The notes beneath the pieces were generated by a model, which was given only the letters and a program-made list of their open reading frames with translations, was not told where the DNA came from and did no database searches. From an uncultured Flavobacteriales bacterium (lineage in GTDB: Bacteria > Bacteroidota > Bacteroidia > Flavobacteriales_D > Crocinitomicaceae): a stretch of 47,510 nucleotides of DNA. The translations under genes were made by a program, and so were the position numbers. The first letter of the stretch is position 1, and each line of letters starts with the position of its first letter. The stretch spans positions 1-47,510 of the forward strand of contig CAJWRM010000017.1 of assembly GCA_913046365.1 (NCBI GenBank), in the 5' to 3' direction. Shown here piece after piece: positions 34,376 through 43,753 of the stretch.

Positions 34376-35073
34376 AAGAACCAAACATAAATATATTGCT
34401 TGCTGAAGACGATGAAAACCTAGGTAAGCTTCTTTGGACTTATTTAAAAAATAAAGGGTTTGATGTTATTCTCGCCAAGAATGGAAAGCTTGCTTACAAT
34501 CTTTTTAACGATCCAAAAAACAGCTTTGACTTCTTGATTCTTGATGTTATGATGCCTGAAATGGATGGATTTACATTAGCAAAAGAGATTCGGGAGCTCG
34601 ATAAAAAAATCCCCTTTCTATTTTTAACCGCAAAAGCAATGGGAGAAGATAAACTTAAAGGCTTTGATCTCGGTGCAGACGATTATCTAACAAAGCCCTT
34701 TTCTATGGAAGAGCTTTTAGCAAGAATGAATGCAATCCTAAATAGAACCCGGGCAAAAAAGAAAGTTGTAGGCCAAAAAGTGTTGATTGGAAATATTTCT
34801 TATGAACCCGAATTACGAATGCTTCACCTAGCCGAAGGCGCAAAAAAGCTGACAACAAAAGAAAACTTATTGCTTCGACTCTTGGTGAATAACCAAAACG
34901 AATTGCTTGATAGACAGGCCGCGCTTAGGGCCGTTTGGGGCGATGATAATTATTTTAATGGGCGAAGTATGGATGTCTACATCGCCAAATTACGTAAATT
35001 GCTAAAGGAGGATGCTAATATCGAAATCATGAATGTTCACGGTATCGGCTTTAAGCTCCTTGTAAAGCAGTAA
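34372..35073 (+). CDS. OmpR-family response regulator
   Basis: 233 residues: receiver domain (about 1-125) with acidic cluster Glu12-Asp13-Asp14, phospho-acceptor Asp58 in LILDVMMPEMDG, and Lys108 in LTKPF; then a winged-helix DNA-binding domain (about 135-233) ending VYIAKLRKLLKEDANIEIMNVHGIGFKL. Partner of the kinase upstream by ATGA overlap. The polysaccharide flippase gene starts one base after its stop, so this pair may share a transcript with the surface-polysaccharide genes and perhaps regulate them. Confidence 0.95.
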   Translation: MKEPNINILLAEDDENLGKLLWTYLKNKGFDVILAKNGKLAYNLFNDPKNSFDFLILDVMMPEMDGFTLAKEIRELDKKIPFLFLTAKAMGEDKLKGFDLGADDYLTKPFSMEELLARMNAILNRTRAKKKVVGQKVLIGNISYEPELRMLHLAEGAKKLTTKENLLLRLLVNNQNELLDRQAALRAVWGDDNYFNGRSMDVYIAKLRKLLKEDANIEIMNVHGIGFKLLVKQ

Positions 35074-35074
35074 T

Positions 35075-36505
35075 ATGCAAAGAATCTTTTTTTCGAATTT
35101 GATTTTGATGGTGCTTTTGAACCTTCTTGTCAAACCTATAGCATTATTTGGGATTGACGCTACGGTTCAAAATAGAGTTGGCCCAGAAAATTATGGCCTA
35201 TACTTCTCTCTGCTTAACCTTTCTGTTCTTTTCAATATACTCTTAGACTTGGGTATTAATAATTTCACGACGAAAAACCTCGCACAAGACCCTGAAAAAA
35301 TAAAAAAATACTTTAGTAAGGTTTTTTCCTTTAGGCTAGTTCTTTTTTCAATTTATTCCATTTTTACATTCAGCCTAGCCTTCTTATTAGGGTATTCAGG
35401 AAGGCCATTTTACTTGCTAAGTTTTTTAATGTTGAATCAGTTTCTAGTATTGAGCATTGCTTATTTAAGAAGCCATTTTGCTGGGTTTCATTTCTTTAAA
35501 ACAGATGCCTTTATTTCGGTTCTAGATCGTTTTTTATTAATTATTATTGGTGGGGTTTGGCTTTTTTCTACATATGCACCTTCAGAAATAAAAATTGAAG
35601 AATTTATTTGGATTCAAACATTTTGCTATGCCTCAACGCTAATTATAGGTCTTTTTTTACTTATTAAGCATATTGAAAAACCTTACCTACAGTGGGACTT
35701 TGATTTTGGCATTTCAGTTATCAAAAAAAGCTGGCCATATGCATTACTAATCGTATTGATGGTCTTGTACACGAGAATAGATGGTGTAATGTTGGAAAGA
35801 ATTCATCCAAATGGGGCTTATGAGGCAGGGGTTTATGCTCAAGGCTTTCGCTTATTAGACGCATTATTCATGTTCGGGATGATATTTGCTGGCTTGTTGT
35901 TTCCTATTTTTTCTCGACAACTTAAAACATCGCTAACTGTTGTATTAGATTTAGTGAAAACTTCTGCAAACCTTCTGCTTGGAGGAATTGTAATTATTAT
36001 TTTCGTTACCGTCTTTAATGCCTCATTAATTCTTGGTTGGATTTATAATGATGTCCAAGATGCAATCGGGCCATTTCAATTTCTAATGCTTGGATTTTTT
36101 CCTATTGGCATGAATTTTATTTTTGGGACACTTTTAACAGCGAACGGAAACCTTAAAGTCCTCAATAGTATTTCTGCTATAGGCATTGTGGCGAATATTT
36201 CAATCAACATTGTGCTTATCCCTCAACATGGTGCTTTGGGTGCCGCAATTGCCACCTTTGCTACTCAGGGAGTAACCGCAATTGCACAATTTCTATATTG
36301 TATACAAAAATTCAAAATCCCAAAAAAACCAATAGGGGTTATTAAGTTTATCTTGCTTTCAGCATGTCTTTATTACGTTAGCAACTTTTTTTCTGCCTCA
36401 ACATTCCTCATGCTGATTCAAATCATTACTGGCACTGGGCTTATCTTCATGCTCTCTCTGATTGACTTAAAGGCAATTAAGAAACTTATTCTCACATCCA
36501 AGTAA
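35075..36505 (+). CDS. Wzx-like polysaccharide flippase (MOP superfamily)
   Basis: 476 residues with about 12-14 membrane segments. The start has LNLLVKPIALFGIDATVQNRVGPENYGLYFSL, the opening pattern of polysaccharide-biosynthesis/oligosaccharide flippases; RIDGVMLERIHPNGAYEAGVYAQGFRLLD is the conserved central segment. It moves lipid-linked oligosaccharide across the inner membrane. Followed after 73 bases by a Wzz-like and a Wzy/WaaL-like gene, but no glycosyltransferase is in the run, so this is a partial export cluster. Confidence 0.88.
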   Translation: MQRIFFSNLILMVLLNLLVKPIALFGIDATVQNRVGPENYGLYFSLLNLSVLFNILLDLGINNFTTKNLAQDPEKIKKYFSKVFSFRLVLFSIYSIFTFSLAFLLGYSGRPFYLLSFLMLNQFLVLSIAYLRSHFAGFHFFKTDAFISVLDRFLLIIIGGVWLFSTYAPSEIKIEEFIWIQTFCYASTLIIGLFLLIKHIEKPYLQWDFDFGISVIKKSWPYALLIVLMVLYTRIDGVMLERIHPNGAYEAGVYAQGFRLLDALFMFGMIFAGLLFPIFSRQLKTSLTVVLDLVKTSANLLLGGIVIIIFVTVFNASLILGWIYNDVQDAIGPFQFLMLGFFPIGMNFIFGTLLTANGNLKVLNSISAIGIVANISINIVLIPQHGALGAAIATFATQGVTAIAQFLYCIQKFKIPKKPIGVIKFILLSACLYYVSNFFSASTFLMLIQIITGTGLIFMLSLIDLKAIKKLILTSK

Positions 36506-36578
36506 ATCAAATAAATTCTTGAATTTTCAGTTTTACTTGTGTTTATATGTTCTATTTTCGTAACCTCAAAAGAAACCA

Positions 36579-37574
36579 ATGGAAAACCAAGAATTAAATT
36601 TAACCGAGGAAAGAGAAAAATTACTCGCATTTTTATTTAGAAGAAGGAAGCTTGTAATTGGATTTACATTAGCTGTAAGCTTTGCCGTATATGGCCTTTC
36701 TTTTCTCATTACACCTTTATTTCTTTCAACTGCAATTGTATTCCCATCAAAATCCAGCTCGGTTTCGTTTTATGAATCTCGAAATGTAAAAGCTTCATCT
36801 ATGGACTTTGGAGAGGAAGAGCAGGCCGAGCAGCTTGTTCAGATTCTTCAATCCTCTAGAATTCGAGATTTTGTTGTCTCTAAGTATAATTTGATTGATC
36901 GATATAATATTGAATCAGATGACCCGAACAAAATGTTTAAACTGAATAAAGCCTATGAAGGTCATTTTTCCTTTGAGCGAACTCGTTTTGGTTCAATTAA
37001 AATTGATGTGCTCGATGAAGACCCAAAGCTCGCCTCAGAAATGGCAAATGCTGTTGTTGGGCTCATTGATACAGTTAAAAACCAAATGATACAAGAAAGA
37101 ACATTGCCTGCATTTGAAATTACAAAAAGAAAAAAAGACCAGCTTGACACTGAAATACAGGCGCTATTAGATGAGATGGATCGGCTAGCAAAATTAGGTG
37201 TGGTTTCTCTTGATGTAAGATCGAGATTGTTTCAAGCCCTTGTTGATTCCAAGAGCAATAAAGAGAAAGAAGAGCTTAGACAAAAAATTGATGTCAATTC
37301 AAAATATGGTTCTTTATTCGATGGTTTAGAAAGGTCTAGGAACGAAAAAATAACCAAGCTTGAGGACTTCAAGGTCGCCTATGAGCAAGCAGAATCCGAT
37401 GCTTCAACAAAGTTTAGCCATAAGTTTGTTGTACAAAGCGCTGAGGTTGCGGATAGAAAAGACCAGCCCAAGCGAATGATATTAACCATTGTTGCAGCCA
37501 TCGGCTCCTTCATTTTCATCGTTTTTTGCCTATTGATTCTTGAACGCTACAGAGAATTAAAGAAGGCAGTTTAA
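36579..37574 (+). CDS. Wzz-type chain-length determinant protein
   Basis: 331 residues with membrane segments at about 24-45 and 304-323 flanking a periplasmic coiled-coil domain, the layout of polysaccharide co-polymerases. The N-terminal half has YNLIDRYNIESDDPNK and FERTRFGSIKIDVLDEDPKLASEMANAVVGLID, both common in Wzz family members; near the end KDQPKRM precedes the second segment in place of the more usual Pro-rich motif. It is likely to set chain length in partnership with the polymerase one base downstream of its stop. No tyrosine-kinase domain is attached. Confidence 0.88.
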   Translation: MENQELNLTEEREKLLAFLFRRRKLVIGFTLAVSFAVYGLSFLITPLFLSTAIVFPSKSSSVSFYESRNVKASSMDFGEEEQAEQLVQILQSSRIRDFVVSKYNLIDRYNIESDDPNKMFKLNKAYEGHFSFERTRFGSIKIDVLDEDPKLASEMANAVVGLIDTVKNQMIQERTLPAFEITKRKKDQLDTEIQALLDEMDRLAKLGVVSLDVRSRLFQALVDSKSNKEKEELRQKIDVNSKYGSLFDGLERSRNEKITKLEDFKVAYEQAESDASTKFSHKFVVQSAEVADRKDQPKRMILTIVAAIGSFIFIVFCLLILERYRELKKAV

Positions 37575-37575
37575 A

Positions 37576-39015
37576 ATGGCACTGAATAAAAAAATAAGCT
37601 TAGCCATTGGCCTACTTTTGCTGACGGCTCTTTTTACATTATTCAATTGGTTTCGTCTCGAATACCTAGCACTTTTTCCTGTGGCCTTGCTTTTTGTTTA
37701 CTTTGCTATATTTCAAACTGAAAAGTTCTTTCTTTTTATTGCTTTTCTAACACCTATTTCTGTAAATATCGAGGAGTATGTCGATGGTTTTGGTTTATAT
37801 CTGCCCACGGAACCTTTACTTTTTGGCTTCATGCTTTGGTTTCTGTTTTTACAGCTAAAAAAACCTTTTTTAGACCCTCAAATTTGGCGGCACCCAATTG
37901 TTATTACCGTAATGGCTTATCTTATTTGGCTGCTGATTACCTCAATCACGAGCACGGATCCAATCGTATCGTTTAAGTTTTTACTTTCTAAGCTGTGGTT
38001 TATTGTTCCTGTTTTAATTTTTGGAACTTACTTTTTTAAAAACCATGAAAATAGAGTTCGCTTCCTTTGGTACTTTATCGTTTCCTGTAGTCTTGTTGTA
38101 TGCTATACAATTGGACACCATTCTAAATATGGTTTTGGTGAGGAAGAAGGGCACTGGGTAATGTGGCCTTTTTTCAAAGACCACACAATATATGGAGCAA
38201 TTATCGCCCTTTGCTTGCCTTTGAGCTTGGCGCTGCTCAAGCAAAAAGGAAGACCTGCGCTCTCAAAAGCAATTCTCATTCTAATCAATGTGATTTTAAT
38301 CATTGGGCTAATTTTTTCATATACGCGAGCCGCTTGGCTAAGTGTACTTTGTGCTGCAATTATTGGTGCGCTTGTTTATTTCAAGGTGAGTTTTAAACTC
38401 CTGTCATTTTTGGGTTTATTAGCAATAGGGACACTCTACGTTCAATGGGACAATATTCAAATGGCCTTAGCAAAAAACACACACGAGCATACAACAGAGG
38501 CTTTTGATGAGAAAATTCAAAGTGCTGCAAATGTAACGACCGACGCATCAAATCTAGAGCGTATAAATCGCTGGGATTGTGCCTACCACATGTTTAAAAG
38601 AAAGCCAATTATTGGCTTTGGTCCGGGAACATATGCGTTCGAGTATGCGGCCTTTCAAGACCCTGAAAACCTAACAATAATTTCAACTAATTTCGGAGAC
38701 ATGGGAAATGCGCACAGTGAATACCTGGGGGCGCTATCAGAATCGGGACTCATTGGAATGCTTCTATTTATGTCAATTGTCATCGCACTATTTTATTCCT
38801 CTATAAGACTATACTACAGGTATGACCAAAACAATGATGTAAAAATTCTAATTATGGGAATTATTGTTTCATTGGCTTCATACTTTATTCATGCCTTCCT
38901 AAACAATTATCTCGACACAGACAAAGCTGCTGTTCCTGTTTGGGCAATGTGTGCTATGGTTGTTACAATGACTATTAGCCTCAAAACTAGCGATCAATCC
39001 ACAAAGAAGGGTTAA
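37576..39015 (+). CDS. O-antigen ligase/polymerase family membrane protein (Wzy/WaaL-like), first copy
   Basis: 479 residues with about 12 membrane segments. Wzy_C family motifs are present: YTRAAWLSV (residues 249-257), PIIGFGPGTYAFEY and NAHSEYLGALSESGL (His380), the periplasmic loop residues thought to act on undecaprenyl-linked chains. Ligase and polymerase cannot be separated by sequence; the Wzx and Wzz neighbours favour polymerase. The 3' end overlaps the convergent EnvC-like gene by 29 bases. Confidence 0.88.
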   Translation: MALNKKISLAIGLLLLTALFTLFNWFRLEYLALFPVALLFVYFAIFQTEKFFLFIAFLTPISVNIEEYVDGFGLYLPTEPLLFGFMLWFLFLQLKKPFLDPQIWRHPIVITVMAYLIWLLITSITSTDPIVSFKFLLSKLWFIVPVLIFGTYFFKNHENRVRFLWYFIVSCSLVVCYTIGHHSKYGFGEEEGHWVMWPFFKDHTIYGAIIALCLPLSLALLKQKGRPALSKAILILINVILIIGLIFSYTRAAWLSVLCAAIIGALVYFKVSFKLLSFLGLLAIGTLYVQWDNIQMALAKNTHEHTTEAFDEKIQSAANVTTDASNLERINRWDCAYHMFKRKPIIGFGPGTYAFEYAAFQDPENLTIISTNFGDMGNAHSEYLGALSESGLIGMLLFMSIVIALFYSSIRLYYRYDQNNDVKILIMGIIVSLASYFIHAFLNNYLDTDKAAVPVWAMCAMVVTMTISLKTSDQSTKKG

Positions 39016-40240
39016 GACTTTTTGTCGTCATCCCACTGACCAAGTGAACCTCAAAATGCAGGGTTCCTAGAGCGCTCTCTGTTGCTAAAACAACACCTAT
39101 TTCAGATTTTGTATTCACTTCATCACCTATTGAAACAAAAGATTCTTTCAAGTTGCTATAGACCGTTCTGTAGTTGCCGTGTTTGAGAATGATCACTTTT
39201 CCAGCACCTGGAATTGGGAATACCGCAGTTACTTTTCCGGAGAAAATAGCGCGTATGGGAGCGCCTGAGCGACAGGATATATCAATGCCGTTATTGTTTG
39301 TATAAACGTCCTTTAAAGAAGGGTGCTTATTCTTTCCGAAATGCTCTGTGATAGCGCCAGATTCGACAGGCCAAGGCAAGGTGCCTTTATTTTTTTCAAA
39401 GTTCTTACTGATTATTTTTCCTTCTGAAGATTCATCGGTAAAGCTCGGCAGGTTATCTACACCAGGATTTGCTGCTCTTCTCCTGCGTTCTGCTTCTTTG
39501 CGTTTTCTTTCTATCTCTGCCAGCTCTCTTTTTATCGCCTCCGCTATTTTTGCTTTAAGGGCTTGACGTTTAATTTGATTGGATTTAATTTCTGCCAAAA
39601 GGGAAGATTCCTTTTGCTTTATTTTTGCCAAAACAGCTTCCTTTTTTTCTTTGTCGTACTCAATCTCTTGACGTTCAATACGTTTTTGGGACAAAAGAGA
39701 TTGCTTTCTTTCTTTTTCTATTTCTATGGCTACAATTTCAGCTTTAATTTTATTCTGATTAGTTGCAATAATCGCAACTTGCTTTTTATGCAGTGCAGTA
39801 ATGTTTTTAAGATACTTGTTTCTCTTTTGCGCTTCGTAATAATTATCGGCAGACAGCACAAACATCATTTGCCCGTTTTTATTTCTTGATTTATACGCAT
39901 GCAGAACCATGTCTTTATATTGACCTTTGAGTTTTTTAACACGCTTATTTAAGGCGTCAATTTCTTCTTGCTTTTGTCGAATTGTACCCTCAGCAAGAAG
40001 AACTTGACGGTCGTATAGACGAAGAAGGCTCTCCCTACTTTCAATTTGGTTATTAATCAACTGTAGCTCACTCAGGGACTCCTTCCTTGAACTAGTTACC
40101 TTCTTCAAAAGGTTTTTAGTGTTAGAAATTTTACGCTCTATTTTTTTTTGTTGCTTCTTAAGGTTTTGTGTACTTCCTTGTGAAAACAAACCCGATGAAA
40201 AAACACAGATCAGAACTAAAATGTTAATCGCACTTTTCAT
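38987..40240 (-). CDS. EnvC-like murein hydrolase activator with degenerate M23 domain
   Basis: 417 residues: signal peptide (about 1-20, ending LFSQ), a very long coiled coil (about 22-250) rich in Lys, Glu and Gln, and a C-terminal LytM/M23 domain (about 295-417). The zinc site is incomplete: the HxxxD motif reads NNGIDI, and the second metal motif reads TLHFEV, lacking the first His of HLHFEV. EnvC proteins have just such degenerate sites and activate amidases. It is the last gene of a dut-nucleotidyltransferase-TPR-DUF4292 run, overlapping DUF4292 by 17 bases. Confidence 0.87.
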   Translation of the reverse strand: MKSAINILVLICVFSSGLFSQGSTQNLKKQQKKIERKISNTKNLLKKVTSSRKESLSELQLINNQIESRESLLRLYDRQVLLAEGTIRQKQEEIDALNKRVKKLKGQYKDMVLHAYKSRNKNGQMMFVLSADNYYEAQKRNKYLKNITALHKKQVAIIATNQNKIKAEIVAIEIEKERKQSLLSQKRIERQEIEYDKEKKEAVLAKIKQKESSLLAEIKSNQIKRQALKAKIAEAIKRELAEIERKRKEAERRRRAANPGVDNLPSFTDESSEGKIISKNFEKNKGTLPWPVESGAITEHFGKNKHPSLKDVYTNNNGIDISCRSGAPIRAIFSGKVTAVFPIPGAGKVIILKHGNYRTVYSNLKESFVSIGDEVNTKSEIGVVLATESALGTLHFEVHLVSGMTTKSLNPSLWIDR

Positions 40241-41018
40241 ATTTTTCGGGTATAGTTAAAAAAAGAGCTTCTGGTGTAACAGCATCAAGCCTTGTGTATT
40301 CTAGTGTAATTTGCCCAACATTCCCTCTTGTTTGAATATCCATAATAATTTGCTTAGGAAGAAGGTATTTATCCGCTTGCTGCCATTCGAGGTAATTAAT
40401 ATCAATTTCTGTTGAATCCATAGGAGCAGATATATGTGACGAAACTAAATGGTCCTTGTTCGGTGCTAAGTTATAGCGGAAGACAATCTCTTTTTTCTTG
40501 CGACCGCCTCCTTTTCTATGCGTAGAGAGTGTATAATGATAAGGATCATTCAGCATGTGGTATTTTTGGTTCTTTGAATATCCAATAGCGTGGCCAAAAA
40601 TCAACTCTTCGATATTGTGACGCGCCAAATCAATACCAATAGTTTTTGAAAATTCGCTAAGCGCCTGTACTGAAAAGCATTTATCTTTTTTGTTTATTAT
40701 GGTTAGTGATGACGAGTCAATCAACGCGCTAAAGACGGGTATTCTAGCAAAAGAAACAACTGCGCTTACGGCAGAGTCTTTGACCGCTTTAAGCGTTGTT
40801 TTAAACGAACCTTTATTATCAGCACCTTTATAGCTTACTTTTAGTTTCGTATACATATAGTGTGGTGCCGAAGTTGAAATACTATCTAATAATGTTATGA
40901 ATTCCTTGTGCTTCAGCTTAGGGAGCTTTTCCGGCTTGACTTCACTATCGGACCACTGTTTAGCGCAGCTCACAGTAAAAAAAACCAAAACAACACACCC
41001 TATAAGCTTATTCAACAT
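40224..41018 (-). CDS. DUF4292 lipoprotein
   Basis: 264 residues with a lipoprotein signal peptide (lipobox VSC, Cys18). Beta-rich mature part with YTKLKVSYKGADNKGSFKTTLKAVKDSAVSAVVSF near the start, the DUF4292 entry pattern, and paired strands to TLEYTRLDAVTPEALFLTIP at the end; the fold resembles LolA/LolB-type carriers. Family context (TPR lipoprotein upstream, EnvC/M23 downstream) is conserved in this phylum. A role in lipoprotein or envelope assembly is inference. Confidence 0.85.
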   Translation of the reverse strand: MLNKLIGCVVLVFFTVSCAKQWSDSEVKPEKLPKLKHKEFITLLDSISTSAPHYMYTKLKVSYKGADNKGSFKTTLKAVKDSAVSAVVSFARIPVFSALIDSSSLTIINKKDKCFSVQALSEFSKTIGIDLARHNIEELIFGHAIGYSKNQKYHMLNDPYHYTLSTHRKGGGRKKKEIVFRYNLAPNKDHLVSSHISAPMDSTEIDINYLEWQQADKYLLPKQIIMDIQTRGNVGQITLEYTRLDAVTPEALFLTIPEKYEKCD

Positions 41019-42741
41019 AACGACCTGTTTCTATTTTTTCAATCAACTTTTGAGAGTTTCCTCCTAGCGCCTGAGCTTCCTTCCAAAAACGCAAAGACTT
41101 TTCTTGTTGAAATAGTTTAGCATGCACATCTCCTTTACGGACCAGTACCTCTATGACAACGTTTTGGGATTCAGGTTCAATATTCTTCAAGGTATTCAAG
41201 ACCTCCTCATAGCGCTCTAATTCAAACAATAAATCAGCTTTTAATAAATGAAAAGAACCGTCCTTTGCCCCATGCAGCATTTCTAACCCTTCCGCGTTCT
41301 CCAAAACCTCCAAGGCTTTCTCTAACTTAAATCCATATTGGTACATATTCATGCATAGATTAAAGCTTAGATATGGAGCCGTTGACTCTTCCATGCCTAT
41401 TGCTTGCAAATAATATACCATCGCTTTTTCAGGCGCGCCCATACCAAAAAAAGCTTCTCCCTTTTGACCCAATAAATCAGACTCCAAAACACGGTCCTCT
41501 ATAATCAATATTAAACCTTGCTCAACAAGTTCAGAGGCCCGCGAATATTTCTCTAGTTGATTGCAGGCGACAGAACCAAAATAATAAGGCGCTGGTTTCA
41601 AAGGGAACGTTCTCAAAGTAGATTCGGCCGTAGACTCTAATAGTAACCATTGCTTCGCATCATAATGAAGATAAAGAAGTTTTTGCCAAAGGTCAAAACG
41701 GCTTGGGTTTACTTTTACTGCATCATGATAATTGTTTATTGCTTTTTGAAGTAGCTCTTCTTCGCCAGTGTCTTCCTGAGAAGCTTTTTTATAATAATAA
41801 TCCCCGATTACAGTCAATATCGTATCGTTTTCATAAAAGGAATTTTCTAATAACTCAATACAGGCCTCGACCCGCACCTTTTCTTTATGATAGACCAAAT
41901 AATCAAATGCGCTTACCGTTTCTTTTACCGTCAAATTTTCAGAAAGAATCGCCTTGTAAAAGTACTCTCCTGTCTTTTTTCTATTTCCATGCTGGTATTC
42001 ATACTCTGCAAGCATTAGAAATCCCATCCCATTTTGAGGGTCTTCAGCCACAAGCTCTTTTAATATTTTAACCGCCTTATCCTCTTCTTTATTTTGAAAA
42101 TAAAAATCAACTAAACTAGCTAAAACCATAGTGTTTTTAGGGTGTCTATTATAAAATCCTATTAAAACTTTTTCTGCATCTTTTAGTCTTCCCATTTCAA
42201 GGTAAACCCTGTGCTTTCGGATCGCTGCTTCGAGGTGATTTCCTTTTAACTGCTCTAAGCTTTCAATTACCTTGATTGCTTTTGAATAACTCCTAGCCCT
42301 TGTATAACAATCAATCGCTGCAAGGTAATACTCTGGGTTTCTAGTGCGAGATTCTGCAATCACTTCGAATAATTCTGCTGCTTCATTGAATACTCCCTTT
42401 TCTCTTAACATATATGCAAGCTCAACCTGATAAAACAAATTATCTCTATCTGCTTGAACAGCTGATAAGGTATGTACCTCCGCCTGTTGAAGGTCTCCTA
42501 AAAGTAAATATGTTTGTGCAAGTGCAAAGTGCGTCGCATCATCTGAAGGTTGGTTTTCAAGACATATTTTAAAACGGTCTATCGCCTCACTATAGTTCCC
42601 CTGAAGCTTAAGCCGAACACCCTCATGAAAAGACTGGACAAACACTTTTGAAGGTTGTTCAACCGAACCTCCAGCGACATGTCCGCCTTCTTTGCATCCG
42701 CAAAGACAAAGCAAAAAGAAGAAGATGCATCTATTCAGCAT
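41008..42741 (-). CDS. TPR-repeat lipoprotein
   Basis: 577 residues from the ATG at 42741, which gives a lipoprotein signal (LNRCIFFFLLCLCGCKEGG, lipobox LCGC). An in-frame ATG at 42762 lies deeper in the upstream gene and is less likely. The mature protein is built of TPR units, for example FKICLENQPSDDATHFALAQTYLLLGDLQQAE and FYNRHPKNTMVLASLVDFYFQNKEEDKA. It overlaps the nucleotidyltransferase gene by 11 bases and DUF4292 by 11 bases, so translation is coupled. An envelope scaffold by inference. Confidence 0.83.
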   Translation of the reverse strand: MLNRCIFFFLLCLCGCKEGGHVAGGSVEQPSKVFVQSFHEGVRLKLQGNYSEAIDRFKICLENQPSDDATHFALAQTYLLLGDLQQAEVHTLSAVQADRDNLFYQVELAYMLREKGVFNEAAELFEVIAESRTRNPEYYLAAIDCYTRARSYSKAIKVIESLEQLKGNHLEAAIRKHRVYLEMGRLKDAEKVLIGFYNRHPKNTMVLASLVDFYFQNKEEDKAVKILKELVAEDPQNGMGFLMLAEYEYQHGNRKKTGEYFYKAILSENLTVKETVSAFDYLVYHKEKVRVEACIELLENSFYENDTILTVIGDYYYKKASQEDTGEEELLQKAINNYHDAVKVNPSRFDLWQKLLYLHYDAKQWLLLESTAESTLRTFPLKPAPYYFGSVACNQLEKYSRASELVEQGLILIIEDRVLESDLLGQKGEAFFGMGAPEKAMVYYLQAIGMEESTAPYLSFNLCMNMYQYGFKLEKALEVLENAEGLEMLHGAKDGSFHLLKADLLFELERYEEVLNTLKNIEPESQNVVIEVLVRKGDVHAKLFQQEKSLRFWKEAQALGGNSQKLIEKIETGRYVE

Positions 42742-43747
42742 CGTGTATTTTGGTGAAGTCACCTACGCTTAAATCCTTTGGTTTTTGATGAAGCTCTACC
42801 AATGCTCCTATCATCGAGTCTTTTAAATTAAGATGTGCCAACGAAGAATCGTTTTGAATTAAACAGTTTGATAAAACAGAGCTGCGAACAATTGTGTTGT
42901 CTCCAATTGAAACATGTGGGCCAACCACTGAATCTAATATTTTGACACCAGCACCAATAAAACAAGGTTGAATAATTGTGGAATTGATAATGTCAGCGTT
43001 TTTATCTACAAGATTTAGCCCTTTTTCATGATCGAAATTCAAAACATTTTTATTCGTATCTACCGTCACTTTCTTATTTCCACAGTCTAACCAAGCGTCA
43101 ACTTTTCCCGGCAAAAAAGTAGTTCCCCTTTCGGTAAGCCGCCTCAACGCATCAGGAAGCTGGTACTCTCCCCCTTTCTGCATATTGTTGTCTAGTAAGT
43201 AGTTCAATTCTCTTTTTAAAGCAGCCCCATCTTTAAAAAAATAAATTCCTATCATGGCTAAATCTGAAACAAACTCTGTTGGTTTTTCAACAAAGTCTAC
43301 GATTTCATTTGTAGCATTTAGCTGGACCACTCCAAAAGCACTGGGGTCGTCTATTTGTTTGACCCAAATCATACCCTCAATACCTTCTGAGATTTTAAAA
43401 TCAGCTTTAAATAGCGTATCGGCAAAAGCCACTATAACAGGGCCTTCAAGACATTGCTCCGCACACAATACGGCGTGTGCTGTGCCTAAAGGCTCTTTCT
43501 GATAATGGATAGACCCTTTTGCGCCTAGTTCTTTTGCAACTGCTATTAATTCTTTTTCAACCTGCTCCCCAAAGTCACCAATTACAAATGCAACCTCATC
43601 AATCTTCTCCTTGCACATCTTCGAGATATCCTCTACTAAGCGATGTACAATCGGTTTTCCTCCCACTTTTATTAAAGGCTTCGGAACGGTTAATGTATGT
43701 GGGCGCAATCTGCTTCCGCGACCGGCCATTGGTACTATAATATTCAT
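42731..43747 (-). CDS. Sugar-phosphate nucleotidyltransferase (NTP transferase + hexapeptide repeats)
   Basis: 338 residues: a Rossmann-like nucleotidyltransferase domain (about 1-240) starting IIVPMAGRGSRLRPHTLTVPKPL with the NTP-binding GxGxRLxP and KPL, VIVAFADTLF with the metal Asp, and VEKP; then a left-handed beta-helix segment (about 250-320, VGPHVSIGDNTIVRSSVL). It is likely to make an NDP-sugar such as dTDP-glucose or GDP/UDP-sugar; sequence alone does not decide which. Sits between dut and the TPR lipoprotein. It may supply activated sugar for the surface polysaccharide genes nearby. Confidence 0.88.
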   Translation of the reverse strand: MNIIVPMAGRGSRLRPHTLTVPKPLIKVGGKPIVHRLVEDISKMCKEKIDEVAFVIGDFGEQVEKELIAVAKELGAKGSIHYQKEPLGTAHAVLCAEQCLEGPVIVAFADTLFKADFKISEGIEGMIWVKQIDDPSAFGVVQLNATNEIVDFVEKPTEFVSDLAMIGIYFFKDGAALKRELNYLLDNNMQKGGEYQLPDALRRLTERGTTFLPGKVDAWLDCGNKKVTVDTNKNVLNFDHEKGLNLVDKNADIINSTIIQPCFIGAGVKILDSVVGPHVSIGDNTIVRSSVLSNCLIQNDSSLAHLNLKDSMIGALVELHQKPKDLSVGDFTKIHDAE

Positions 43748-43753
43748 CCTTTT

